A stretch of 64,000 bases of DNA from contig OU015490.1 of the NCBI GenBank assembly GCA_907164885.2, forward strand, positions 216,044,134 through 216,108,133, read 5' to 3'. Under the pieces are notes generated by a model. That model saw nothing but the letters and a program-made list of their open reading frames with translations. It was not told where the DNA came from and searched no databases. Each line of letters starts with the position of its first letter. The stretch's first letter is position 1. The DNA comes from Dolomedes plantarius (lineage: Eukaryota > Arthropoda > Arachnida > Araneae > Dolomedidae). Of this stretch, positions 45,024-56,189 are shown in pieces. Both the position numbers and the translations under genes were made by a program.

Positions 45024-45027
45024 ATAT

Positions 45028-45431
45028 CCATATTAAGGTCAAAATATGAAAAAGCTTCTATTGCCACTAAAACGGGCTAAAAGTAAGTCTATAAATTACT
45101 CAAAACAATGGACAATTTTTGAAAGGCATTCCCTTCCTTTAGTCACAACCATATTAATTGCAATATATAAATAACATTTATGTTGTCATTAAAAGAACTC
45201 TATATCAAATTGTACTTGAAAATTTCCGGGAAATACAATGAGGCTAAATGAATTTAATTTGCCTCAGTTAAAATAATTAAGTCATTTTTCTCACGGTAAT
45301 TCAATTTCCGAATACAAAAAAGAAACAAAAAACAGATACTGCCTGTAAAACAAATTCCGCAAAAATTCCCTTTTACGGTATCGAATTCAAGGAGAGTCTT
45401 TTCTAGCTCTGGGTGTGACTTAACTCAAGAA
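45028..45431. other. AT-rich intron
   Basis: No feature recognised. Confidence 0.5.
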
Positions 45432-45730
45432 CAAATTTTGAAAAGGGACATAATATATGGTATACGTCCAATAGACAATATTTGGTAGTTCTGAGACTCA
45501 ACGCAGGGGTAAATTTTCAAATAGGGCCGATTATACGGTGTACGGGCGATATACAATATACGGTAGACCTGAGACTTAACCCAGGAACATATTTTTAAAT
45601 AGGACTGAATATAAGGTATGCGAGCGATATATAATATTTGGTACTCGTGACACTTAACTAAAAGATAAATTTTTAAAATGGTCAAAATATACGGTATACG
45701 AACGCTATAAAATATACGGTCTAGACTATA
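45432..45730. repeat. Tandem repeat, 78-bp unit, about 3.8 copies
   Basis: Units start near 45432, 45510, 45588 and 45666 with AAATTTT(G/C/T)AAA. They share TATACGGTATACG-like and GACTTAAC blocks. Because 78 is a multiple of 3, the minus strand reads as 26-residue repeats (YQILYIARIPYIQ-like) without stops over about 100 codons. Open reading is a by-product of the period unless expression is shown. Confidence 0.85.
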
Positions 45731-46079
45731 CATTTAGCTGTGAAAAGCAACTTCAAAGAGTCCCCCTATATTGACCTGCCTGGTCGTATGAGGATAAACG
45801 TCAAATCTAAGCCCTTGAAATGGTCCAAAAGAAGACGGTGAAGTCCATCTTTCATGGTTTTGATAAATGTTAAGTAGCACCCTCCGGAGACTTCTTAATG
45901 TTGCTTCCTTCGTGGAAGCTGCTAGAAATCTGTGTATTATCTTTCATTGTTCAATATCTTAAATTCGAAATGAGGTAATTTTGATTATGGGTTTCTGATC
46001 TTGTTTATTACTTTAGATCGAAATTGTTAATATCAACTATCATGCTATAATTAACTACCATCTGTTGTTGCTAATGTTG
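45731..46079. other. Intron sequence, unassigned
   Basis: Somewhat less AT-rich at 45760-45940, possibly more of the LINE remnant that follows, but not alignable by eye. Confidence 0.35.
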
Positions 46080-46265
46080 TTGTTCCTAATTCCCCCTGGT
46101 AGGTCCATGAGCCCATAAATCCTCAACAGATCTATTCACATGTACGGATCGGTAAGTTAACCCTCCCTGGATAAATTTAAGCATGTTAGTAGATGGCCAG
46201 GGGTGGCCTGAGCATTATTGCACGTTTTTACAAGTGGGAAAAATTTTGTTTTGCCGATCAAATTT
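46080..46265 (-). pseudogene. LINE 3' remnant related to that at 960-1640
   Basis: The reverse strand aligns with 1400-1560: TCAGGCCACCCCTGGCCA against GCAGGCCACTCCTGTCCA, then TTACCGAT, and TTGAGGATTTATGGGCTC against CCTGAGGATTTATGGATC. It is an independent, decayed fragment of the same LINE family in the opposite orientation. Confidence 0.6.
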
Positions 46266-46890
46266 TAGACACATCAAGTGGCGAATGGCAAACCTAGACG
46301 TAACATCTATTTATCCAAGCCCAGAACAAACGTCTATTTATTTTCTCTTTCTAACTTAATTTCAAAATTCCTATTTAACTTATTTTTTACCTTTAATCGA
46401 TGTAATTTCCTCACTTATCTATCCATGCAAGGTACTCTTTAACTCTTCTTGCTTTTAGCTGTGTTATACAAGTCGCAATCGGTGTGGCATTAGGTTGGAA
46501 TTTTAAACTCTTAAACGTGTATTATCTAGGTTTCTTTAATTTTCTTAATCCAAATATTTTGTGTTTTTCTGGTGAAAGTGTAATATTTTAATTTTTGTAT
46601 TGGCTGAAAGTTGTAATTTTGATGTTTTTTTTCTTGAATCACTGCCTACCAAAATCCTACCGTCTCTTGTTAAGCAAGTGATATAACTGTTTGAACAACA
46701 TGTTTATAAAGGAAGACTTTTCTATTATCTGCTTGGTATTCCAAGTTCAAGTGCATTATAGTTTTAATGCCAGATGATATTAGAACGGCTGGGGAACAAC
46801 TTTTAGTGAACCCGAGTTTTTAGTCCAGAAATCCGCAGTAAGCATGGGTGTTAGAAGCCGTTCAAATTTTGTTGGAAGTGGTTCTTCAAG
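46266..46890. other. AT-rich intron
   Basis: Nothing recognised. Confidence 0.5.
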
Positions 46891-47150
46891 CCTCGAAGTG
46901 CAAATATATATTTTTTTCACAATGCGGAGGCACTTGACGCGAAGACATTCACCTATAATTCACCGCAGCTTTGCGGGCCATTTTATTATGGGGGCGCCAT
47001 ACAGACAGACCAGCATTGCCCACTGTGAAGGGACGACACAAACGGTGGCATTTTTAGTGGCGCTTCGCCAGGATTCGATCTGAGCACCCTCAGCACCGAA
47101 AACCAGTGCGCTGTACCACAAGGCCGCCCCGGCCTCGAAGTACAAATATA
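46891..47150 (-). mobile_element. tRNA-derived SINE with 18-bp target duplications
   Basis: The body is 46909-47132 (224 bp). On the minus strand it starts GGGGCGGCCTTGTGG and has a pol III A box (TGGTACAGCG, inside 47103-47118) and a B box (GATCGAATCC, 47071-47080), spaced as in tRNA genes. A tRNA-unrelated middle and an A-rich 3' end (GAAAAAAATATATA) follow. The flanks are direct repeats CCTCGAAGT(G/A)CAAATATA at 46891-46908 and 47133-47150 (17 of 18 alike), the signature of LINE-machinery insertion. The head cannot be a functional tRNA because of mismatched arms and the long 3' extension. Pol III would transcribe it from the internal boxes. Confidence 0.88.
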
Positions 47151-48295
47151 AAACTTATTTTTCGAGACAAGCAACCAGCCTCCTTCTCAGTGCATATAGG
47201 ATTTCTTAAATGATCCTGGAAACTTTTATACCTCCATCAGTTGGATTGGGAATGCAATTGCATATTTTATATATACATTTCCATATGGTGCAGATGAGGC
47301 AATGTGGCGTTTTGGGGGAATACCAGCAAAATGGTTTCAGCTGTTTATAAAATTCACACCAGGCTGCTTTTTCGCGTAAATGAAAGGTAAATTTTATTTT
47401 GTTCTGGAATATATTGATTGTTCATAATTTTTACTGTAGTTAAAGTTTTTATTATTATAAAATTGAAAAAATACTGTATTTTTGTTTGAAAATTATGCGA
47501 AAGTGATTTTACGGTTTTTCAAAAATATATATTTTTGCCTGAACTATCCACAACTGCGGGGAATTTTATTTGTTGAATTTATATAAACAGTTGCCTTAAA
47601 ATTGATGAATGAGTACGATAGACAAGTAAATTTTACCACACTTTGCGAAAACAATAATGGCAAGGATGGAAAAGACGACCATTCTGACGGGTAAAATATT
47701 TATGTTTTATACTTTAAAAGTTATTCTTGTTTCTAACATAAACCATCTCGCTATTTAGACAGAAAATTACTAATTATGCATTCGCAATAAATATTTGTAA
47801 ATGGAAATAATAATTTTTTTTTGTCAAAGTGGCATTGATCATATTATGTGGTATTGTATATAAAAAAAGGTTAATCCCTCATAAATTCACGCAGACCTCT
47901 TTATTCTAAAATTTTAAATTACGAATATGGAATTAATGTTCTGGCTTTAAGAAACTTTAGGTTGCTGGGTGGTAGCCGTATTGGAATTATTCAGCTGAAA
48001 GTTAACCTATGGAGAATTTTTCCTATGATTGCCAACGTGGATTTAAAGTTTTATTTTTTAGATAGAGGAGGCAATAATAGAGGAGGCATTAAATAGAGGA
48101 GGCAACTTTTTGCTCTGCTATCTCATTCATTTTAGAAATTTCGTCCGACCAAAGGAAATTATATGCGCTTGAAACACATAGTGGAAAAGGTACCCGATTA
48201 AGAAGTTCCCTTTTCTAATGGGGAATACAATAAAAAATCCAAAACGACAATCACTGAACAAGTTTTCTCTAGGTGTTAAAATTGGGTAAGAGCAT
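47151..48295. other. AT-rich intron
   Basis: Contains a threefold (ATAGAGGAGGCA) repeat at about 48061-48106; otherwise nothing. Confidence 0.5.
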
Positions 48296-48500
48296 TTAAT
48301 ATGGATACAACATAGTAAATACTACAATATGGCTACAACATAGTACATACTATAATATGGCTACAACATAGTACATACTACAATATGGCTACAACATAGT
48401 ACATACTATAATATGGCTACAACATAGTACATACTACAATATGGCTACAACATACGGCTACAACATACATCAATATGGCCACAACATACTACATACATAT
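48296..48500. repeat. Minisatellite, ~30-bp unit
   Basis: About six copies of a unit built on ATATGGCTACAACATAGTAC and ATACTACA/ATACTATA, with a shortened copy near 48450. Alternate units carry TACAAT and TATAAT, which hints at growth by a 60-bp higher-order step. Confidence 0.93.
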
Positions 48501-49780
48501 CTCACGATACGTGGATTAGTCTGAGAAAATTTTTCCAAGAATTTAAGGACTTACCTTTGCTGTAGATACGAGAAACAGTCTCTTCCCTACCACTAACCCC
48601 AAAACTCTTACTGATTTCCCAGCTCTCAACATGAATTCAGGTATCTGGAATTTAAACTTGAGCACTACACTACTATATGTACGTAAAAGCTAATAGGATT
48701 TCAAATCACTTAACCACGTAAAGGATTCGTTGAAAGGCTTGGAAATTTGTCATTGTTAACTGTTAAGTTTCATGCCATTCTGAATTGTGGAACATAGCAA
48801 ATTTCAACTTTGGTTAGCGATGAGATGTCACGTTCTACATATAGCACCGCAATATAGGTGTTCGCAATGAAATCAGTGATATTCAGTTGGACTGTTAATA
48901 ATGATATTAAAACATGATGATTGGATTTACCTTTTCCTCATAGAAATGCTATGGTAATAATTGAAATATGACGTTGCAATGTGTTCATTATGTTGATCAA
49001 GAAACTACAATTTATGTCGATTGTGATGAGATAAGGTAATGAGAAGCAGACAAAATATTTTGGGGCAATTTTAAGAACGATTAATTGATGATATTCAGTG
49101 TTAAACGCTTTGAATCGGGTAAGATAGACGACAATCATCACTGCGAAGTGTTCGATATTCTCTCAAATGGTAGAATTAGCCTCTTCACCGAAGCAAAACC
49201 TTATGTTAATTATACCAGTTCTGCAAATAAACACAGTATGTAGCACAAAGTTCCTCCTTCTGTGGATATTGCTTTTTAAAAGCTGTAATTAACATATATG
49301 TATGAAAGTGAAATGGTATTCTCAATAATGACTTGTCTGCCATTCCACACACTGGTTAAAAGGATGTAAGTTCAATAAACTGATGAATGTATTTCTTTTT
49401 TGTTCTAATCGAACACGCATGAGCTGATATAACAATGAACATTAGTGGGGTTAGCAAATTAGATTAAATAGATGGGTGCATGAAAAACTGCTATGTGTAA
49501 ACACTTCGTTCATGAAGTATATTTCTCTCCAAGATATCGTAGAGACGTAATGCTGCAATATAAATAAAATTACACACATGCGCTCTCATACACACACACA
49601 TCATATATCATATATATATATATATATATATGAGGATATTTTATTTTATATATATTCTCCATGTTATGAAACACAGAACATATGAAATCAAAGAGATATA
49701 GAGGAAATTAAATGTATAATCGAACAGATGGTTTTAAAGAAAATTATGTTATTGAGGGCGATAGAATTTTGAAACGGTAC
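48501..49780. other. AT-rich intron up to the 49.8-kb exon
   Basis: Only a short (CA)n/(TA)n tract at 49590-49631 stands out. Confidence 0.55.
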
Positions 49781-49933
49781 CAAATATTCCAAGCCTGAAG
49801 TTCATTGTTATAACGATAGTGTTTCCAAGACTTGCAATGACACTTCCATCAAAAGGGTTACCAGAATTCCAATCGTAAGATTCTCCATGTATAAAAACCA
49901 TTACAGGAAGCTTCGATTTCGAATTCCTTGGAA
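49781..49933 (-). CDS. Nlg: Neuroligin exon (153 bp), N-terminal half of the cholinesterase-like domain
   Basis: The acceptor TTTCCTTCCAG|TT and donor ATATTTG|GTACC give an exon in phase 1 at both ends. It encodes PRNSKSKLPVMVFIHGESYD, then WNSGNPFDGSVIASLGNTIV, then TMNFRLGIFG. The PVMVFIHGE(S)Y.WNSGNP.DGS block is diagnostic of neuroligins. It joins the exon at 32.7 kb across a 17,051-bp intron. The exons for the signal peptide and the first ~150 residues were not found between here and 64000, so they should lie further right on the chromosome. Confidence 0.95.
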
Positions 49934-50029
49934 CTGGAAGGAAATAAAACAGAACGTCAGCATATAAACTTAAATATGTGAATAAAAGTATTTTTAAGAA
50001 CTCAAATTAATGAAAACTTTAATATGAAA
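49934..50029 (-). other. Intron upstream of the 49.8-kb exon
   Basis: Polypyrimidine acceptor context, then AT-rich DNA. Confidence 0.5.
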
Positions 50030-51425
50030 CTGTACAGGAAAAATTACCAATATTTCAAAATTTATATTTAGATACTAGTTAACTTAATACTTTATATTAA
50101 CAATATGTTACATTAATTTTAGGATCTAAATTATTCTATAATATCTCATAACTGGTAGAAAAAATTCATAAAACAGTTTGTTGAACAGTGTATTGAACAT
50201 TTGAATCAATAACATGAACTTCCCTCACGCGCAAGTGCATACAATGGCTGCCTTCCAAAACAAAACAAAAATCTATTTCACGACCCCTGATTGGTCGCAT
50301 CTCTTCACGTGATCGAAAGTTGTTTAGCTAATTCTAAAACTCAACCATGAATTACTTTGGAGACGATAGCTATTGACCAAAAAATTAAACCAAACCAAAC
50401 AGTCAAATATTATACATCACGTAGTGAAGTACGTCTGGTAGAGGTCAAAGATTAAATCTTGGCGTATACAGTGTACGTATTGGGGTCAGAGGGTTAATGA
50501 CAGTTGTTTTCGACCAAAATCCTTCAACCGAGTCAAAATAAGGTTCATTCAGGGAAAAGAGTATTGAAAATTAGCAAAACCATAACATCCTAGAAATTAA
50601 AACCTGTCAGAGAATTAGAGAAATTTTAAATTAAAATTTCAAAAATCATATTTGTATCTTAATTAACTTTAACCTCAATATAAACAACATGTTGCAGTCT
50701 TTTTACAATATAAATTATTCTATAATACTTCATGACTGGTAAGAAATGCTAATAAAACAGTTCGTTGAATTTAAGGGTCATAATTCTGTTCGACCAAAAA
50801 TTTTTAATAATGTTATTATAAATTTCAGATATGGCAAAAGTATTAAAAATTAGCAATATAATATAATCCTTGAATTTAAAAATTGTCAAAATAATAAAAA
50901 AATTTACATCAATATTCATATTTGGATCTTAATTAACGTTAACTTTCATATAAACATCACATTACGGCTATTTTGCAATCTAAACTATTCTATAATACTT
51001 CATTTGTGGTAAAAAAAATTCTAATAAAACATTTTGTTCAAATTGAGGGTAATAATTGTGTTGGACCAAAATTTTTCAATCAAATTATTAGAAATATAAC
51101 ACAAGACAATAAGTAATAAAAATTAGCAAAATGTCAACCTCCTAGAATTTAAAACCCGTCAAAAGAAATTTTAAATCAAAATTCCTATTTAGATCTTAAT
51201 TAACTTTAATCTTAATATAAACATCATGTTACGATAATTTTTCAATCCAAACTACTCTATAATACTTCACGAGTGGTGAAATATGTTAATAAAACGGTTT
51301 GTTGAAATTGAGGGTAATAATTGTGTTCGACCAAAACTTTTCAATCAAGTTATTACATTTATCAGACAAGGAAAACTTATTAAAAATTAGCAAAATCTCA
51401 TCACTCTAGAATTTAAAACCTAATA
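50030..51425. repeat. Tandem array, ~265-bp unit, three good copies and one interrupted
   Basis: The block ATCTTAATTAACTTTAA...ATAAACATCATGTTAC, then CTATAATACTTCA, AATAAAAC(A/G)GTT(C/T)GTTGAA and TGTTCGACCAAAA recurs starting near 50650, 50930 and 51190. A more diverged copy at 50045-50190 is interrupted by about 300 bp (roughly 50200-50505) of less AT-rich sequence before the unit resumes at the GTTTTCGACCAAAAT block. The interrupting segment has no recognised ends. Confidence 0.82.
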
Positions 51426-52272
51426 AAAAGTGAGAGTAATATTAAAATGGCAAAAGCCTTTTTCCTTTGAGTTTTTTCAAGTTGCTTTCCTTTTAACGGT
51501 ACTTTCATTTAATATCTTTGTAATAAAGAGATATTTCAGAGATTTCTTCTTCATATCTGATTTTATGCTACTCAAACAAAAAACGGCTAACCACGAGATA
51601 TTTATGATTGTGAAATTCTCTTTGAAATTATGCATGCATTTCATTTAATTTCATTTCAGATATTATGCTTAGATGAGAGGAAAATTCAGCCACTACTTTA
51701 AATCCGTTAAGTGCAAGTCCATTATACTCTGAATTATTTAGAAGTAAGATCTGGCTTTTAAGTTAAAATGAAAATGCTGTTGAGATTTCTATTTGAAAAC
51801 TTTGCCATTATTCTACCCAAAATTACCATTTCAATAAAAAATTCAAATAAAATGTGTGCAAGAACTGGTAAGATGGAAATGAGCTTTTAAAGGCATGACA
51901 AACATATTATAAATTTTATTAAAACTATATAAAACATGATTTATCTATTAGTCTATTATTGAGAACTAGAGAAATTATGGACTTCGTAATTCATTTTTTC
52001 AAAATCATAAGAAATAATTCAATAATTATTTAATTAAGAATTTAGGACTTACGTTAGTATATTTACCAAATTAGAACACTTTTACTTATTTAAATGAGAC
52101 AAGTACTATAAACAAAAACCATTTCTATTTTGAAAGTTTTGGAAATTTTTGAACTGCATTTTATGAGATTTTTCATTAAAATATATTACCATATCATACC
52201 CAAATACAGCTTCAAAAATTGCAAATAATGTTACTGTTTTTAATGATGTAAATTGGACCTTATCTCTCTATC
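51426..52272. other. AT-rich intron
   Basis: No feature recognised. Confidence 0.5.
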
Positions 52273-52855
<583 letters not shown>

Positions 52856-53633
52856 TGTACGTATTCATAATATGTTGGTATTAATTATATCTCTCTTTTA
52901 AAGTATAGCGTACTAAAAGCGTTATATAAAACTGCATTACGAAATTTACTGCTCTATATGGATTCAGATGACACTCAAACACAATGGTTGCACAACACCA
53001 ATGTTTGGAACATCTTTTATGCAATTAAATTTGTTAGTGTCCCTGTATATCCTCTTTAGTCAAAACCACTGAGCACTAGGCGATGCGTAGTAATTTAATT
53101 ACAAATATTTCTGCGTGTTTGAAATTTGGTAATATTACCGTACACAAAATTCTTCGAAACCCCTGGATCTTACGATATAAATGGGTAAAAATTAAATCTG
53201 CTATGTCACAAATTTTGTCATTAAGGTTTACGGAATCCGTCCAGAAATAAGACATATTTCATCCTAATCAATCATAAGCATATACTTTATGTTATAAAAT
53301 GGTTATATTTCTGATCTTGAAAGAAAGCTAAAATATTTTATGAGAAGCTTTTTCATTGGAGAAATTCTGAAGTTATGTTTTCTCTGGCTTTTGATTTGGT
53401 CTTGTAATATTTTTGAAACCCAAACAATATTTCATGTTCATAAAACTTTTAAACAAAAAAAATGAGGCACGTTTTTCGTTTGAAATCCTTCTTGGTACTC
53501 AACACGCCATTGACAAATCAGTGTTGTTGGACGGTAATTTGTTATATATATTTTTTTTTCTAAGTGTAAGGAAAGCTACTTATCCGAATGCAGTCGCTCA
53601 TTGCTTATGGAATGCTGTATGTATATAAAGTAA
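52856..53633. other. AT-rich intron or upstream sequence
   Basis: No feature recognised. Confidence 0.5.
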
Positions 53634-54514
53634 GACATTGGTTTATGTGTTTGATCTTGGATCTAGACATCACTGTTTCTAAATTGCAATACACCATCAA
53701 AATTGCAATCTCAAAACTTTCTTTTCATGAAATAGAGGACTCTTTGTTTATAATATAAAACTTTCAAGGCTATAATTGGTTGAAAATAGTACGTCTCAAT
53801 GGTGGTTAAAAAAATTTATATGAATAGAGACCTTCATGACGAGTATAAAATTGATTAACAATATCAATTCTCCTACGTGTAGGATGAAATGTACAAAATG
53901 CGTAATAACAAGACAGTTGAATGAACTCTAATACTACAGTTAATCTAAACAGGATCAGTTTATGTGTTTGATCCTGGGACTGGAGACCACTGTTTCTAAG
54001 TTGCAATACACTATCCAAAATAAGATCTCAAAATTTTCATTTTATGAAATAAAGGATTCTCTGTTTTTTTTAATTAAAATTTTGAAGCTTATAATAAGCT
54101 GAAAGAAGTAATTTTTATTTTGGATGCAGAAAATGTATATGAATAGAGACCTTCATGAAAGCCATAAAATTAATTAACAACATCAAGTATCTCACGTGTA
54201 GGATCAAATGTACAAAATGCGTAATAACAAGACAGTTGAACCAACTCTAAACTACGGTTTATCTAAACAAGATCAGTTTGCTCTGTTTTATCCTGAGACT
54301 AGACGTCACCGTTTTTAAGTTGTAATAACTATCAAAAATAAGATGTTCAAATTTTCATTCTATGAAATAGAAGATTCTCTACCTTTTTATAAAAAACTAT
54401 GAAGCCTATAATTAAAAACCATGAAGACTATATAATTTGACAGCAGTAATTTCCAATGGGGTTCTGAAAATGTATATGAATATAGACCTTCATGAGAACC
54501 TTAAAAATTATTAA
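53634..54514. repeat. Tandem array, ~320-340-bp unit (left part)
   Basis: The blocks TTTATGTGTTTGATC, CACTGTTTCTAA(A/G)TTGCAATACA, TTTTCAT...ATGAAATA, TATGAATAGAGACCTTCATGA and GTAGGAT(C/G)AAATGTACAAAATGCGTAATAACAAGACAGTTGAA recur. The AGACCTTCATGA block is at about 53829, 54145 and 54485. The third unit is interrupted by a piggyBac at 54515. Confidence 0.9.
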
Positions 54515-55477
54515 CCCGCGAGAACGCCTCCAATGCCCGACCGCAAAATGGAATGACCATAAAATCACCCCTGTTTTTCAGAAATGGGCAATTCCTTGTG
54601 AAGCTGCCCCTTAAGTCACATTCTTTCAGATTCTGGAATTTCAAACATGTTTCTACCCTCTTCTGGTCGAAAACTGGTTCCTCGGATTCTCTCAGGCCCG
54701 GCTCGCGTGATTGTGTTATAGGTTCGTCGCAACATCATAGATGATTTATTTGCTGTCATCTCTCGATATTTGAGTTTCAAGGAAGGGACAAAGCGTTTAC
54801 GTGCTATGTTGGCCGAAAATTCAACAGATGAGGAGTCTTTACCTAAAGAATCTGACGAAATAAATGACAATGAACAACATAATGACCATCAATGGCCATC
54901 TGAAGAAGAAACTGATTCCAGTGATGAAGACGATTCTCCCCAAGAATACTTCGTTCATAAAGATGGACGCACAAAATGGAATAAGCAAAAATTCCGACAA
55001 AACGCAGGAGTCCAATCTTGCAATATTATCACCAAGATTCCAGGAAATGCTCGTATAGCCAAAATTCTGTCTTCTCTACTAGATTCTTGTCAGATTTGAA
55101 TTGATGATACAATTTTGCGCAACGTTGTAAATTGCACGAGTATCTACGCTGATAGCATAGCCAGTAATTTTCAAAGAGATCGCGATGCTAAAAAAAAAAC
55201 TACTCTGGCTGAAATCAAAGATAGAAAATCAAAAACCATTTGTGTCAAATGTAAAAAAAATGTCTGCAACGGACATGCTTTTACTGTATGTAAATTATGC
55301 TATTAAATGGGAAGTCAATAATTTTTTTCTGAAATACTTGTCCAAATATTTATTATTTCTATTCCTTTTCATTTGTAATGCTTAAAACCTAAGTAAAATA
55401 CATTTTTAATGATAAAAAGAGCAAAATTGATTGACGCGCGTCTTCGCGTCAGTGTTGTCTGCTCGCGTCCTGGCAGG
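54515..55477 (+). mobile_element. Internally deleted piggyBac element (963 bp)
   Basis: TTAA lies at 54511-54514 and 55478-55481. The ends are short and imperfect inverted repeats (CCCGCGAGAACGC and CCTGCCAGGACGC). Removing the element and one TTAA restores a normal repeat unit (AAAATTATTAAGAACAT matching AAATTAATTAACAACAT), which proves the insertion boundaries. The element is about 1.5 kb shorter than a full piggyBac; the missing part is the catalytic core. Confidence 0.88.
54770..55306 (+). pseudogene. piggyBac transposase derivative: N-terminal domain joined to Cys-rich end
   Basis: One frame runs from 54770 to 55306 with a single TGA (55097-55099). The first part has an acidic region (EESLPKESDEIND; EEETDSSDEDDSP) followed by KDGRTKWNKQKFRQ and ITKIPGNARIAK. 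After the TGA come ILRNVVNCTSIYADSIASNF and RDRDAKKKTTLAEIKD, the family's conserved block before the catalytic core. Directly after it comes the C-terminal Cys-rich domain (CVKCKKNVCNGHAFTVCKLC). The catalytic aspartate domain is deleted, and the join is in frame. Normally the Cys-rich domain binds the transposon ends; whether a product is made here is unknown. Confidence 0.82.
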
Positions 55478-55481
55478 TTAA

Positions 55482-55560
55482 GAACATAAAGTCTTTCTCG
55501 TGTAGGATCAAATGTACAAAATAAGTAATAACAAGACTGTTGAAACAACTCTAATCTTTG
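55482..55560. repeat. Remainder of the ~320-bp tandem unit
   Basis: GTGTAGGATCAAATGTACAAAAT, AGTAATAACAAGACTGTTGAA and ACAACTCTAATCT continue the unit split by the piggyBac. Confidence 0.9.
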
Positions 55561-56189
55561 GTAAAATTTGAAAAGTCCTATATAAATCTTAAAATTTCTA
55601 AACTTCGAACAGTAGGAACATTAATCGTAAACCCGTACATGTATGGTATAGTATTTATAGAAAATTTCGTTATACTGATGCAATTTTCTATTCCTTATTT
55701 AAACGAATTAGGCCCTCTGGAATAAATATTATTTTAAATAACAAAAAGGAAAAAGACTGAAAAAAAAATCTAGGAAATACTTTTCTAAGATACATGAAAT
55801 ATTAAGAAATCCGCTGGCTCCGTTTTCTCAAATATCTCACTAAACATATTATTAATTCAAAATGTTGCATTTTTCATACTATTTCAACTTTTTTACTTAA
55901 TAAATGCTACTCTGCGTTTGTAGTCATTAAATTATTCACACTATCTTGAACAAAAACTAATTACGATTCTAAATGCAAAAGAAATCGTGAATGTTGAAAA
56001 AAGGAGAAAATTAAAGGAGAATCTGTTCAACTGACACAGCAAAATGAATATGGTGTTGCAGAATTAAAATGAAAAAAAAAACCCAGAGCCAATAGAATGA
56101 TTTTTTCAGTTTTTACTCAATTCTCGAGATATATTTTTTTGAATTTAGGACCCGCTGATTCAAATATTAGATGGGGATGCAAATCTCAT
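55561..56189. other. AT-rich sequence
   Basis: No feature recognised. Confidence 0.5.

Larger units (their letters stand above)
39195..45027 (-). mobile_element. Ty3/gypsy LTR retrotransposon with gag-pol (broken)
   Basis: LTRs at 39199-39635 (437 bp) and 44583-45023 (441 bp), flanked by ATAT (39195-39198 and 45024-45027). A primer-binding site TGGCGCCCGAA lies at about 44569-44581. The interior encodes gag, protease, reverse transcriptase, RNase H and integrase on the minus strand, with no env-like frame. The 4-bp duplications differ from those of the neighbour at 34180, so each inserted independently. The copy is disabled by one nonsense codon and one frameshift. Confidence 0.93.

Noticed and set aside
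47071..47130. tRNA gene
   Set aside because: A and B boxes are present, but the arms do not pair as a functional tRNA, and the unit has an A-rich 3' extension and target duplications, so it is a SINE head.
48296..48500. CRISPR-like direct repeats
   Set aside because: Units are contiguous and ~30 bp with no unique spacers; a eukaryotic minisatellite.
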